A stretch of 64,000 bases of DNA from Channallabes apus (Eukaryota; Chordata; Actinopteri; Siluriformes; Clariidae): NCBI GenBank assembly GCA_030522415.1, contig CM060118.1, positions 28,895,151 through 28,959,150 on the forward strand, read 5' to 3'. The notes beneath the pieces were generated by a model, which saw only the letters and a program-made list of their open reading frames with translations, made no database searches and had not been told where the DNA came from. The position numbers and the translations under genes are program-made. Positions 47,201 to 60,444 of the stretch are shown here, piece after piece; the stretch's first letter is position 1; each line of letters starts with the position of its first letter.

Positions 47201-49397
47201 TTTTTTTCTCTGTGATGAGTACAGCCTACTGCGGTCATGGCCTTTGTATCACACCAGAGTCTCGATAAGCAAATTTTACAATTTATACAGGTTAAAGGTT
47301 GTTGGGCGCAATCCACATCCATAAAACAAGCACATTTTTGCAGTGAAATTCCCGATAATTTCCGGCACACATAGTGTAGGCACGGTTTTTATCTCTTTAT
47401 CTGTGTTTCTAGTCCCTTTAATCACAAAATCAAAAGGGGTATCTGATGTGGTGTGTTGTTTGTGGATAAACGTAATTGCCCATGTTTACTACAGTACATG
47501 ATTGTCTGCATTCTAATGGCAGTGGTTTGGCAATATTGTCACGATGGACTGGTGGGATGACTTGTGGCTGAATGAGGGATTTGCCAGCTTCTTTGAATAT
47601 GTGGGTGTGGAACAAGCTGAGCCCGATTGGGGAATGGTGAGCCCAATAACTTACATCATTTACTCCACTTAATACAATTTGGTAGATACTGATTAAAAAA
47701 TAAGATTGTTTTAAAAATACATATATTTTCTCTGACCAGCGCGACATCATGCTCATTGATGATGTATTTCCTGTCTTGGTTGATGATGCACTGCTCACTT
47801 CTCACCCCATCATTGTTGATGTGTCCACACCTTCAGAAATCACATCTGTTTTTGATGCCATCTCATATAGCAAGGTGTGTTTACACCATGATCTTACAGC
47901 TGTTGTCTTAAAGCTATTTCTTAGGATGCTTTTTTTAAATTTATATATTTTTTACTTTTAACATTGTGATTAGATGCCAATTAGTAATAGATCTAGTGGC
48001 TTCCTGTTACTTTCTTGAATACATGACTGAAAAACAAATGTCCTCATGTTAACCTCTGATTTGTAGGGAGCATCTATTTTGAGAATGTTGGAGGATTGGA
48101 TGGGTCGAGACAATTTTAGAGATGGCTGTCGGGTAAGGTTTTAGAAGAAGTACAAAGGTTTTATTACTTCTATTACATCTACAGTATCTGTGTATCCACA
48201 ATATAAAGTAGCACTGAACTTGAAACCTTTCTTCCACCAGAAATATTTGAAAGCCTTCACTTTTCAGAATGCCAAGACATCAGATTTTTGGAATGCCCAG
48301 TCTGAGGTAGTCATTTTACTGAAGGGAATGCAAATGGGAATGTAAATGGTTTTGCTTGGACCAAGAAACATTCAGGTTTTTGGCAATAAATGTTAGCATC
48401 TTTCTAATAGAATAAATATGGATTATATTAGGTGTTCAAGATACCTGTAGAAAATGTTATGGATACATGGACCAAACAGATGGGTTACCCAGTGCTGAGT
48501 CTTACTAATACAAATACAGAGGCTAAACTCACCCAGAAGAGGTTCCTCCTGGATCCTAATGCTGACCCAACTCAACCCAGCTCTCCTATGGGGTGAGTCT
48601 GGTTATGTCATTATGTCTTTATTCCCTCTGGTCTTCTACGTACATTTATCAAGGCATACATTACGTTGTCAAAATCAGTTGAATGCTGTCTTCAGTTCAG
48701 AGAAATGACTCTCTTCAGATATTGTGCATGGTTAATCTCTCCCACAGCTACAAGTGGACCATTCCTGTGCAATGGAATTCATTCAACACCAACAAGACAG
48801 ACACTGTGCTCTTTGATAAAGACCAAACAGGTACTAGTACAGAATCATACCTTTTAAATCAAGTTAATTTAATCAATATCATTATCTCCACTTCAAAATC
48901 TCACACCTGGAACCTAAGCACCTGTTATAAAAATAACTCATGTGTAATTTTTCTTTCAGAGGTAATTATTGAAAACTACTCCCCTGCTGATGGACTCATC
49001 AAAGTTAACAACGACCACATGGGCTTTTACCGCGTCAATCATCCTGAGGACATATGGGCTGTCATCAGCCAACAGCTGCTAACAGATCACCTGGTACTAT
49101 CTCCTGTGTTTATACCCCATTTAATGTTTATAGCTGTGATAATGTGCATCCATAAAGGTTTAAATTGCCAGTGCCTGTTTTTATGGCTTTATTGCAGGTC
49201 TTTGGTGCAGCAGACAGAAGTGGTTATATTGATGATGTATTCGCTTTAGCAAGGTATATTTATTCATCAAAAACAGGGCCAGTGAGGCTGGTAGTGATAC
49301 AAGATGGGAGAACTATAATCTAATACTTATTAATAGCAAGACAATAAAATTATTAAGACTGATCAATAAACAACAAAAAAACAACAACACCAATAAC

Positions 49398-49432
<35 letters not shown>

Positions 49433-51362
49433 ACTACTAATAATAATAAACTCTCTAAAAAATGTGACCGTTTATTCAATATATTTATCAATTGTATACT
49501 TCATTTTTTTTTATTTGTCTACCTGGATGGTAATATGCATAGTTTTAAATTTCTTTTAAAATGTATTTCCACAGGGCAGATGTGATTATAAATTATAATA
49601 CCACTTTTGAATTACTTAATTACCTGGGAAAAGAGAAAGAGTATATTGTGTGGGCTCGGGTTGCCTCATCAATAGCTTATGTGAAGGACATGCTGGCAAG
49701 TGACTCTACACTCTATTCCAAATTTCAGGTGAGGCTCTCAAGAACTTGACTATTCATCCAAATATTAAATGTTCTTTGCGTTACATTAAGTGAGCATTGA
49801 ATCTCAGTGGTAGGTTTCTTGTGTGCCATGTGGAATGCCAGGGTTCAATTTCCACCCATTGCCCAAACCCCACTGTACAGCTAAAATGGGAGGGTGTAAA
49901 ACCTGTGTAAAGTTGTGGTCTGCCTTCGAAGATGCCATGTTCTAAGATGCACTCCTACTGTAGATAACATCAAGAAATAAGAGCTGAAATTCTGATCTGT
50001 TGTCCCAAGTTCATGTTGTGATCTTGAACCTGAATGTCTTGTGTAAAGCAAAAATAAGAACTGACTTTGCTGTTGCAATACTTTCAGGGGGATTTATACA
50101 TTCATGATTCTTAAAAAGATTACCAAAGAGTAACTGTTTGGTGAGCAGTCTTGTTCTAATGTACTTTTTTTATGTATCCATGATCAGAAACTTTTTCAGC
50201 AACATGTGTACAACATCTCTAGAGAGCTGGGCTGGGAAGATGTGGGCAGCCAAACTGAACGGTACACAACTTGCAGGCCTTTCTTGCTGATCTTGTAAAA
50301 AAAAAAAAAAAAAAAAAAAAGAAATATGTGTAAATATTCGATGTGTGCATGTGTGTATGTGTCGATGTGTGTATTCATCTTGCAGGCTATTAAGGGAGAC
50401 AGTTCTCGGTATTGCCTGCCAAATGGACGATACAGAAATCCTCTCTCAGGCGTCTGCCATTTTTGACGATTGGATTAATGGAAAAATAAGGTACAGTCAA
50501 TGATGATAAAAAAAAAATCTAATTAAATCATCCCGTTGCAAATAAGTAAAGTGAACAGAAATTTTCTCACCGTGAGTGCAGCAGTGTACCAGTGAATCTG
50601 AGGCTACTGGTGTATCGATACGGGATGAAGAATTCGGGAACAAAGGACAGCTGGGAAATTATGTTTGAGAGGTACTGCAGTACCACACTTGCTCAAGAAA
50701 AGGACAAGCTGCTCTATGGCCTGGCTTCTATAGAAAATGTTTCACTCCTGGACAGGTAAGGCATTCAATGAAATGAAATAAGAGGGCAAACCAAATGAAA
50801 ACGCAATAACTAAAAGCAAAATAGAGGCAGTTCTGTAAAGTGAATGTACAGTAGAAGATCAAATGTTAAAATAGAAATTACAGTCATTCACCTTGCATTT
50901 CTAATCTATGACTTCCTGTAAATGTTGCAAGCATCAGGAAAAATGATAACCATAATGTTTAATGATAATCATAAATTTGTTTATGACAGGCTGCTTGAGG
51001 CATCTAAAAATGAGGCCATTGTAAGGAGTCAAGACTTGTTCACCCTGGTGCGATATGTGTCCCTAAACAAGTATGGCGAGAGCATGGCTTGGGATTGGGT
51101 CACTCTTAATTGGGACTATCTAGTGAAAAGGTGAGTGTGTCAGAAGGGGACAGTGAAAAAAACTTATAGCTAAACACAGCTATCAAACAGCAGACAAATA
51201 AAGGGGTTATATGTTTGGTCAATCTGGTCAATTTTTGGTCTTTATCTGTATCTCACTATCTGATTTAGATACACAATTACGGACAGGAATCTTGGACGTC
51301 TTCCTAACAGAATCAGTACGTCATACAACACAGAGCTGCAGCTGTGGAAGGTAATCTCCCCC

Positions 51363-51432
<70 letters not shown>

Positions 51433-51822
51433 GTATATATAAGTTTTTTTGTTTTGTTTGTAATACATTATATTATATATAAATGTTCTTTGTAACTCAG
51501 GTCTAACAGTATGTCGAAAAATGTCTCTTGATGTTTTCTTTTTTTGGTTGACCTTAGCTTTGGTAGATACAGTATTTCAACTAGTAATTTCACATCGTTA
51601 TTTATTTGTTTGTTTGCTTATTCATTTGTTCATTCTTTCATTATCTATTCACTCATTCTTTCATTTTGTTTTCAGATGGAACACTTTTTTGCCCTAAACC
51701 CAAATGCTGGAGCAGGAGAGACACCCAGAAAGCAGGCTTTGGAAAGAACGAAGAGCAATATTGACTGGGTGAAACGCAACCAAGAGGAGATCAAATCCTG
51801 GCTGGACCACAACGTGTCTTAA
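44244..51822 (+). CDS. enpep: Glutamyl aminopeptidase (aminopeptidase A), 20 exons, 956 aa
   Basis: M1-family type II membrane zinc peptidase that removes N-terminal Glu/Asp, for example from angiotensin II. Exons: 44244-44875, 45844-45985, 46108-46239, 46346-46466, 46669-46823, 47523-47636, 47740-47874, 48067-48132, 48241-48306, 48432-48592, 48748-48830, 48960-49093, 49198-49253, 49575-49728, 50188-50261, 50386-50490, 50585-50755, 50990-51130, 51269-51350 and 51676-51822. Phases agree and total 2871 bp. A short cytosolic N-terminus with [11 protein letters not shown] is followed by a membrane anchor at about residues 19-41 and a Thr/Pro stalk. GAMEN is at 353-357, HELVH at 389-393 and the third zinc ligand is Glu412. 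Asp217 matches the calcium-binding Asp that favours acidic substrates. The start of exon 3 ([11 protein letters not shown]) is divergent. Confidence 0.96.
49790..49922 (+). mobile_element. Degraded family-2 SINE in enpep intron 14
   Basis: ATCTCAGTGGTAGGTTTCTT ... GGGTTCAATTTCCACCCATT ... AAAATGGGAGGGTGTAAAAC matches the copies at 5629 and 13674 with deletions. Confidence 0.7.
51364..51428. repeat. (CA)n microsatellite in enpep intron 19
   Basis: About 32 CA units directly after the exon 19 donor. Confidence 0.95.
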
Positions 51823-52297
51823 ACATTTAACACACTTAAGCACACACTTCTCAAAACACTCTCCCATTCTCTTCAGGATTTCCCCCCCAAGAAATTAACC
51901 TTAATACTAAAAGAATGAGAGAAACTGAACTTTTTACAAAATTCTAATTATTTGTAATCAGTGTTAATGCACAAGAACAGAAAAAGGTCTACTGACAAAG
52001 TTATAGCTTTGTTTTGTTCTAGTTTAATGTTAATCACTTTGACCTGAAAATTCATTTGGACTGTAGATTTGTTACTTTGTATTTAAGTGCTGGCTGGTTA
52101 AACGAAAACTACTCAAAATGTTGAGTGTAGTATGATTATATATTCTTGTCATTATATATTCTTTTCAAGGTCGTCATTATTCTTTGATATTTGGCCAAAA
52201 GTATTCGCCTGCCTGCATCACATGCATATGAACTTAAGTAACATCCATATACAGTATACAGTATATATACGTATATGCACTATATATACATACATAT

Positions 52298-52373
<76 letters not shown>

Positions 52374-52649
52374 TTTATATATACATAATATATACACTAT
52401 ACCACATGTCCTCGAAAAAATGTAAAAATACAGAGTACCTATATGTAGACTTTAATGTAAAATATCAGTGGGGTCATACATTTTTTCCAAATATTTTTCT
52501 TTTTCTTGTGTCAAGTCCTTTTCAACTTACATCTACTGTAGTAGCAAACATTCTACTTCACATACTATGGTGCTATATATGGTTCAAGAAAGTATCAGCG
52601 ACCAGCGCTGAGCAGAGGACATGATGGGCTCTGTCAGTAATATCACAGA
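51823..52649. other. Tail-to-tail spacer between enpep and rrh
   Basis: Contains 3' UTR sequence of both genes, a Tc1 end fragment (52188-52245, CCAAAAGTATTCGCCTGCCT) and a long (TA)n tract (about 52303-52371). No gene is seen. Confidence 0.6.
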
Positions 52650-55600
52650 TTACTGGTTGTGAGGCAGTTGAGAGATCGTCATAGGAACATGGTTGTTGAT
52701 GGTGACATGTCTTCGGGTCTGGCATCGCAACATCCCCATGATGGCTCTTCTGAACCTTAAGCAAATAAAACAAACAGAATGACAATGTGCATATGGGTAT
52801 GACCTGATCATAATAATTTCATGGCATGACCTGATCACGATCAATTTTATTAGCAAGAATTCATGTTCCAGACCATCGGAGCAAATTACTTCCTGTTGGC
52901 GATAACATAGATGCAGGGGTTGTAGAAAGTGGAAGACTTTGCAAAGAGCGGGGCGATGATGGCCATCGGTGCAGGAATGTTTCTTGGATCGCCAAATGAT
53001 GCCCAAAGACACACAATAGAGTAAGGAGACCAGGCCAGCAAAAACATAACAATCATCACAATAGACATCTGTAAAACACAGGTTAATATCAAGCTTACAC
53101 ACAAACAACAAATACATTAGTTTCATTATAATGCAAAAAGAAAAGAAAGGAAAGAAAATGCTTGCCTTAGTTACATCTGTCTGGTCTGACCAATCAATGT
53201 TTATGCTGTCTAGACAGTTGCTTGCCTTGTACCTTTTCATGGTGACTGAAACATTGTAATAGCAATACAGCATGACAGAGAGTGGTATGATAAAATTAAC
53301 TGAAATCACAGCCATTGTGTATGAGATAAAAGACCTGCAGGGATAGATGAAAAGAAAAAATATTAACACAAACAGAAAATTGTAGAGGTCGAAGGAAAGT
53401 CGGGTGAAAATTATGGTAATGGAACACAACAGTAGTCTATAGTCAATAGTCTAGTGTCATGTTTCCTAGGATTGAATGAGGCAAATAAATAGTGTTGAGC
53501 AGATAAAGCATAAAGCTGACATAATATAAAAAACAGGTATATTACAGGCTTAGTGACCAGCCATAAGGGACTTTTTTTTGTAAAATGAACCCACGCATCA
53601 TTATTCCTCCAGTTGATTGTGCAGGTAGCTCCAGTTGGATCAGGTGCATATCCAGCCCATCCCACAATTGGCATGGAAGACCAGAACACTGCGTTTAGCC
53701 ATGCAGCCATAATCAACAGTGTATATGAGTGTGTCGTCATCTTCTGGCCTACAAGCATATCAGCATGCAAACAGTACAGTTTAGGCAGGTTAGTGTATAT
53801 ATATATATATACACAAACCGGATTCCAAAAAAGTTGGGACACTAAACAAATTGTGAATAAAAACTGAATGCAATGATGTGGAGATGGCAAATGTCAATAT
53901 TTTATTCAGAATAGAACATAAATCACGGAACAAAAGTTTAAACTGAGAAAATTTATCATTTTAAGGGAAAAATATGAATCAAAATGTCATGGTGTGAACA
54001 AATCCCAAAAAAGTTGGGACAAGGTCATTTTCACCACTGTGTGGCATCTCCCCTTCTTCTTACAACACTCAACAGATGTCTGGGGACCGAGGAGACCAGT
54101 TTCTCAAGTTTAGAAATAGGAATGCTCTCCCATTCTTGTCTAATACAGGCCTCTAACTGTTCAGTTGTCTTGGGCCTTATTTGTCGCACCTTCCTCTTTA
54201 TGATGCGCCAAATGTTCTCTATAGGGGAAAGATCTGGACTGCAGACTGGCCATTTCAGTACCCAGATCCTTCTCCTACGCAGCCATGATGTTGTGATTGA
54301 TGCAGAATGTGGTCTGGCATTATCTTGTTGAAAAATGCAGGGTCTTCCCTGAAAGAGATGACTAGATGTTGTTCTAGAAGCTGAATATATTTTTCTGCAT
54401 TGATGGTGCCTTTCCAGACATGCAAGCTGCCCATGCCACACGCACTCATGCAACTCCATACCATCAGAGATGCAGGCTTATGAACTGAGCGTTGATAACA
54501 ACTTGGGTTGTCCTTGTCCTCTTTGGTCCGGATGACATGGCGTCCCACATTTCCAACAAGAACTTCGAATTGTGACTCGTCTGACCACAGAACAGTCTTC
54601 CATTTTGCCACACTCCATTTTAAATGATCCCTGGCCCAATGAAAACGCCTGTGCTTGTGGATCTTGCTTAGAAATGGCTGCTTCTTTGCACTGTAGAGTT
54701 TCAGCTGGCAACGGCGGATGGCACGGTGGATTGTGTTCACTGACAATGGTTTCTGGAAGTATTCCTGAGCCAATTATGTGATTTCCTTTACAGTAGCATT
54801 CCTGTTTGTGGTGTAGTGTCGTTTAAGGGCCCGGAGATCACGGGCATCCAGTATGGTTTTACGCCCTTGACCCTTATGCACAGAGATTGTTCCAGATTCT
54901 CTGAATCTTCGGATGATATTATGCACAGTTGATGATGATAACTGCAAAGTCTTTGCAATTTTTCGCTGGGTAACACCTTTCTGATATTGCTCCACTATCT
55001 TTCTGAGCAACATTGTGGGAATTGGTGATCCTCTACTCATCTTGGCTTCTGAGAGACACTGCCACTCTGAGAAGCTCTTTTTATACCCAATCATGTTGCC
55101 AATTAACCTAATTACTGTTAATTGGTCTTCCAGCTCTTCGTTATGCTCAAATTTACTTTTTCCAGCCTCTTATTGCTACTTGTCCCAACTTTTTTGGGAT
55201 TTGTTGACACCGTGAAATTTGGAATCAACATATTTTTCCTTTAAAATGATACATTTTCTCGGATTAAACTTTTGATCTGTCATCTATGTTCTATTCTGAA
55301 TAAAATATTGACATTTGCCATCTCCACATCATTGCATTCAGTTTTTATTCACAATTTGTTCCGTGTCCCAACTTTTTTGGAATCCGGTTTGTATATATAT
55401 ACATATATAAAAACATTTGATGAATATCAAGCTCCATACCAATATCAGGTCTGCAGATGCTAATATATCTGTCAATGGCTACCACAGTGAGCAGTCCAAT
55501 GCTGGCCATCCCAAAGAATATGTTCAGGGCAGCATAGACCTTCAAGAGATATATTAACAGATTATGGTCAACGGTCATAAATATTCGCACAAAAATACAT

Positions 55601-58600
55601 TGCATTGCCAAAGAAGCCACTGTTTGTATTTAAATAACCAAATAATTAAGAGCCCTTGATTATACAATTATTGCAATGAATAACATGCTTTAGTTGGCAG
55701 TGATTATTTTAACCCTACCAGATGCAGTGAGTAGCTTTTCTTTTATAATAACCATGTCAGAAGACATACCCCATTGTAGAAATGATGTTACTGTGTTTCA
55801 AAAGAGTCAAATTATTTCCTGCATCAAGCAAAGTAAGGAGACTGCTAAAATGCCTTGAATTGGTTTAAGAACTGTTCAAGGTACTGTAGGTGCTGACCCG
55901 GTGCATCGCTTGCTGTCGTTCTCTTCTTACCCTGATGCCCCCATCACCTGGTATAGGGTCAATCCATATTCATCAAACCACATGATTGTTTTCCAATGCT
56001 CCAAAGTCCAATCTTTATTTACCCTAGCAATGTGAAGCATTTTCCCCACTAACAAGTGGTTTTAGAGTTTACGTAATCTCCAATCTGACAGTCTGGGGTT
56101 GTTACAGTTGGTTAGGTCTAGCCTCAGCAATGTTACAGTAAGTGACCAGGTTATCACATCAGCACCTTTTCTGATGGCACGGCCATATTCCAGGATGACA
56201 ATGTAAAGATTTACCAGTCTTAATTTGCGATTCTGGGTGCATGAGGACTTGGCCACCTGGTCTTAACCCCATTACAAATATTTGGGATTTGCTGGATCTC
56301 AAACAAAACTGTATGTAATTATGGGTAGAAATAAATATTGTGACATTACATTCGGTTGTCCAAACAATGCCACAGTGAATGTGCAAACAAAGTAAAATGC
56401 GATCCAAAATATTAGACTGTGTGACTTTTTTCTGTCAGGCGGCCCAGATTTTCTCAACATACATTACATACTGCTAATAATGTATGATAATTAGGGGTGT
56501 AACAATCCGTGTTGAGGGACGATACATTTTAAAGTAACTAATTACAAAATTACTGTCATTAAAAAGTAATCAGTTACATTACAGCGTTACTTGTGATAAA
56601 AGTAACTAGTTCGAGTACTTTTCCAGTGCAGAAAATTAAAACTCCTTTGTGATTCCTTATGCATGTTGTTTTAGTCAAGACCTTTATAATTATCCTACTA
56701 TCATCACTCAGAGAAGTTTGGCCCATAATCTGTTAGCTACTAATACCCCTATCTCACCAACGCGGTTTCGAGCGGCGGCCGTAAGTACAGCTGTCTGGCT
56801 CACAGTTTACATAAATTGTCTGAATAACAGATTACAGTTTTGAAATATAACTAAATAACTGAGTACTCAAATGGCGGACCTAGTCCAAGTTACTTTGTAA
56901 CGCGTTACACCCAACACTGGTAACAATACATGCTAATTATGATTCAATTAAATTAGATTCTTTTGACATTTTGAACAATTAGGCCTATGATAATTCTTTT
57001 TTTTAATTCATGATTTAATTAAATAATGCAGAATAGAAAAATAACAAGCCTGAGTAATTTCTGAGTAAAATTACATAAATCAAACATTACCATGAACAGT
57101 GGTTTAATATTGTAAACAACATGTTTTGCAGGTTCATTATATTTTTCAAAGAAAAATGTATACATGTAACCATGTCTGACAGATTACTTTTTTATTTTTA
57201 TTAATTTTTTAATCAAGTTTTTACTTTTTGTTAAGTCGGTTGATAAATACTTTATGATCCTGATGCTTTAACAGCACTTTAATGAACAAGTTGGTTATTC
57301 CATTTGTGCAAATGGAACAAACATGCATTTTATTGCTATAAAACTGCATTGTTGGTGGGGATTTTTTAGGGGGGTAGCAAGAAAATCCTGGTATCAAAAC
57401 GAGGCTTCTTCCTTTCTTATTACATCACAGAATCCTATATCCAAAACTGCACTGACCATATATCAGCAACTGGACAAGATTCAGTAATAAGTATCGATTG
57501 AAGCAGGCATTATATATTTTCCAAAAATTTGAATTGAAATAAAAATCTCTGACCTGGGAAATATGATAAACTGAAGCATAACAAGTTCTGTTACAGTGCT
57601 TTAGGCGACACTATAAATAGAAAATGAGAAAAAGTTCGGAAGTAGGATAAAGTGGTTTACTTCTGTGATCTCTTTGAAGTGCCCTCAGCACTGTAACTGC
57701 ACAGGTTCTCCACAAAAGCATGAGATAATGCCACCAGTGTGATTTCGGCTGTGCAAATTGGGCTCTTTAAGCACTGTCACCTTGCACCTCCAGGGTCTGG
57801 GTTCGATTCCCCGGCCAGGCTCGATTCCCGTCTCTGTGTGCATGGAGTTTGCATGTTCTCCCCATGATTGGTGGGTTTCCTCCGGGTACTCCGGTTTCCT
57901 CCCACAGTCCAAAGATATGCAGATTAGGCTAATTGGCGTTCCCAAATTGCCCGTAGTGTGTGATTGGGTGTGTGAGTGTGTGTATGTGTGTGTGCCCTGC
58001 GATGGATTGGCACCCTGTCCAGGGTGTACCCCGCCTAGTGCCCGAAGTCTCCTGGGATAGGCTCCAGGTCCCCCTGAACACAGGATTAAGCGGTATAGAA
58101 AATGAATGAATGAATGAATAATGCGTCATGCCATAATGCATCCTTTCACCCCTTATGATAATGTAGCGGATTATAAACATTTTAGGCAGCAGGATCTGCA
58201 AGCTAAATTAATATGAATAAGTTCTTCGATTTCAACATATTTGTGATCAATAAATAAAAATTCAGCAACAAACCTGGCACCCAGTGTACCCGAATTTCCA
58301 ACTGCCATGCAGGTCCGAAGCAGCGGACATGGGGTAACCAATGCCTGCTACTCCAACATCAGTGAAAGCCAGATTGATGATGATGGCATTGGTGGCATTA
58401 CGCAGTTCTTTAAACTTTACAAACATAATTAGCACCACAAGATTACTGGACAAACTGATCACACCTGCACACAGAAAGAGAAAGGAAAATGGGAAAAAGA
58501 TCAGACATAAAGTAACCTATTTTAATTATATATACCTGTTTTACATTCTGTATGCAGCAGTAAGCTATTTGTTATTTCTCTGAAATAAGCATGACAAAAC

Positions 58601-58805
58601 TACACATATGTAATCCTAAGCCTATGTGATATTTTATAGCAGTTATAACACACTGTCACAGCCATACAGACATTCAAATGCACAAATACACTCTACATGC
58701 AGCAATGAGATATCCAGCAATAATGTTGTGTTCCGTTTGTGTGAAGGCGCTTTTTCCACCAAAGCTGATGACTTCATTTGAAGAATTCAGGATTTCAGGC
58801 CCCAT
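52650..58805 (-). CDS. rrh: Peropsin (RPE-derived rhodopsin homologue), 7 exons, 335 aa
   Basis: Opsin-family G-protein-coupled receptor of retinal pigment epithelium microvilli, thought to bind all-trans-retinal and act as a photoisomerase. Exons in order: 58697-58805, 58274-58464, 55440-55539, 53595-53748, 53166-53334, 52890-53068 and 52650-52755. Phases agree and total 1008 bp. The start (MGPEILNSSNEV) precedes FTQTEHNIIAGYL, a peropsin signature, and has an NSS glycosylation site. Seven membrane helices are recognisable. DRY follows helix 3 (VAIDRYISIC), and the retinal Schiff-base lysine is Lys285 in PLFAKSSTF. The NPxxY position reads NPCIY. Intron 5 has a GC donor (AAG|GCAAGC). Intron 3 holds a Tc1 element, intron 2 a hAT-like repeat and a SINE. 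Confidence 0.96.
53813..55392 (-). mobile_element. Tc1/mariner transposon in rrh intron 3
   Basis: Long terminal inverted repeats (about 200 bp) start ACAAACCGGATTCCAAAAAA at 53813 and mirror to 55392, with internal TTGGGACA direct-repeat motifs. It lies in TA-repeat DNA. The transposase gene on the minus strand is broken. Confidence 0.9.
54031..55040 (-). pseudogene. Tc1 transposase, broken
   Basis: Starts MSRGSPIPTMLLRK at 55040 with a helix-turn-helix (RKIAKTLQLSSSTVHNIIRR). A TAA stop at 54774-54776 interrupts it after NATVKEIT. The same frame then goes on with WSDESQFEVL (first DDE Asp). A frameshift near 54330-54370 moves QQDNARPHSA and DLSPIENIW (second Asp and Glu) to another frame. 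It is inactive. Confidence 0.88.
56505..56930. mobile_element. hAT-like non-autonomous element in rrh intron 2
   Basis: AAAAAGTAATCAGTTACATT and the terminal TAACGCGTTACACCCAACAC are typical of fish hAT-type repeats with GTAACT-rich ends. There is no transposase frame. Confidence 0.55.
57773..58118 (+). mobile_element. DANA/Mermaid-like SINE in rrh intron 2
   Basis: CACCTTGCACCTCCAGGGTC to AAGCGGTATAGAAAATGAAT plus an (ATGA)n tail. Highly similar to 34592-34940, which suggests recent activity of this subfamily. Confidence 0.88.
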
Positions 58806-59515
58806 GTCTCAAAAACACCCACACTTCTAGAACCGAAACCACTGTTCAGATGTCCTTACTGTCCAGCCCAGTTCATGTGGATAAATGAAATATCCTCTAG
58901 CATGTCCAGCAAACAGCAAGGAGTGATAGAGAGGGGTGAAAGAGAAAGGTTCGGGGATGTAAACTGGGGGTTTAGGCCCTTTGAACGTTACCACGGTGAC
59001 TGTGTGAGGTAATTTCAACAGAAGGATTAAAACCTTTCTTTGGTCTGCAAATACTGAGGAGCTCATTGTTCTTCGTCTAATCTGCAATTGAAGGATTTTC
59101 ATTCTTGCATGAGAGAAGAATAGCATATTCTCAGCTTAAACCAAGAAAACATGAAAATATCAAGCAGTGCAGCCAAGCAACATGACAAACCCCAAAAAAG
59201 AACAACGTAACATACATGCAGGCGGTCAGGAAACCATATGATTTCCAAATTTACCAACAAAGTTCTGCACATCATAAGCACGGATCCACCACAAGAATTT
59301 AGGCCAGAGGATTTTGAACATCTACCCTCATGTTATCGCAAACATTAGTATCAAAATTCAATTAGAAGTGCTTTAGTATCAGGCTTCACCTTCATTCACA
59401 TTAATTAACCCTGACAGTGTGTTAGTGTGAGATGTTTGCCGAGGTGATCACAGAAACCTCAACTACTAGCAACACTGTTTGAATATTTTACACTACTACT
59501 TACTAGTAGTAGGTC
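58806..59515. other. Upstream of rrh, no gene
   Basis: There are open frames of 60-99 codons here, but none has family resemblance or splice support. The rrh promoter should be at 58810-59100. No TATA box is obvious. Confidence 0.5.
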
Positions 59516-59862
59516 TGCATCAAGGATTGGCTCTAAGCCCCTTTTTGTTTGCTCTAGTGATGGACAGGATGACAGATGAAGTTAGACAGGAGTCACTATG
59601 ATGTTTGCAGATGACATTGTGCTTTGTAGCGAGAGCAGGGAACAGGTGGAGGAAAATTTGGAGAGGTGGAGGTACGCTCTGGAAAGCAGAGGAATGAAGG
59701 TTAGCCGCAGCAAGACGGAATACATGTGTGTGAATGAGAGGGACCCAAGAGGAACAGTGAGGCTACAGGGAGCAGAGGTAAAGAAGGTGCAGGATTTTAA
59801 GTACTTAGGGTCAACGGTCGAGAGCAACGGAGAGTGTTCAAAGGAGGTGAAGAGACGAGTAT
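59516..59862 (+). mobile_element. RTE-type LINE fragment
   Basis: A short RT fragment reading LFALVMDRMTDEVRQES, then MFADDIVLCSESREQVEENL (catalytic FADD), then FKYLGSTVESNGEC. This is the hallmark order of RTE/BovB-like elements. It is truncated on both sides, with a frame change near 59597. Confidence 0.8.
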
Positions 59863-60049
59863 GATGTATAATGTATAATGCAACCTATGTAAAAAAAAAA
59901 AAAAGTAAGTGCACTCAATTAAGTGCACTTATTTGAAGCTGGAAATTTAAAAATGAAGATGGAGATTCCTCATTAACAGCTTCATTTTGACATTATAATG
60001 ATTATAAATTATAGATTCTCGCCAATAATGGACAAACAGTTAGCATAAT

Positions 60050-60223
60050 CTGTGGTTTAGAGGTTAGCACTTTCGCCTTGCATGGTCAGGGTCTGGGTTT
60101 GATTCACGCGTTGGGTCTGTGTGCATAGAGTTTGTATGTTCTCCCCGTGCTTGGTGGGTTTCCTCTCAAAGTGAAGACTTGGAGATAAGGCTAACTGGTG
60201 CTCCCAAATTGCCCATCTTCTCT
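60050..60223 (+). mobile_element. DANA/Mermaid-like SINE, short diverged copy
   Basis: GTGGTTTAGAGGTTAGCACT through CTCCCCGTGCTTGGTGGGTT, lacking the tail. Confidence 0.75.
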
Positions 60224-60444
60224 TTTCAGTAGCCAGAAAATCCAAAGAAAACAGAAAGAAAAGTCACTTTCAAAATAAGATTGGATGAATATTATGAATT
60301 TTGACAAAAAAGTCTCTCAGCCAAAACAAGTGAAAAACTGTTTTCTTCACCAGACTGACAAAAACAACAATTCACTTCAATGTCTGACTCGATTTAGTGA
60401 TTATAAATTACAGTATCTCTCGTGGCAAACCCACAGTACCTTTA

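Noticed and set aside
52132..52425. Ile/Tyr-rich open frame
   Set aside because: It is a translation of the (TA)n tract.
59598..59864. 88-codon open frame as a small host gene
   Set aside because: It contains the FADD box and flanking motifs of an RTE-type reverse transcriptase, so it is a LINE fragment.
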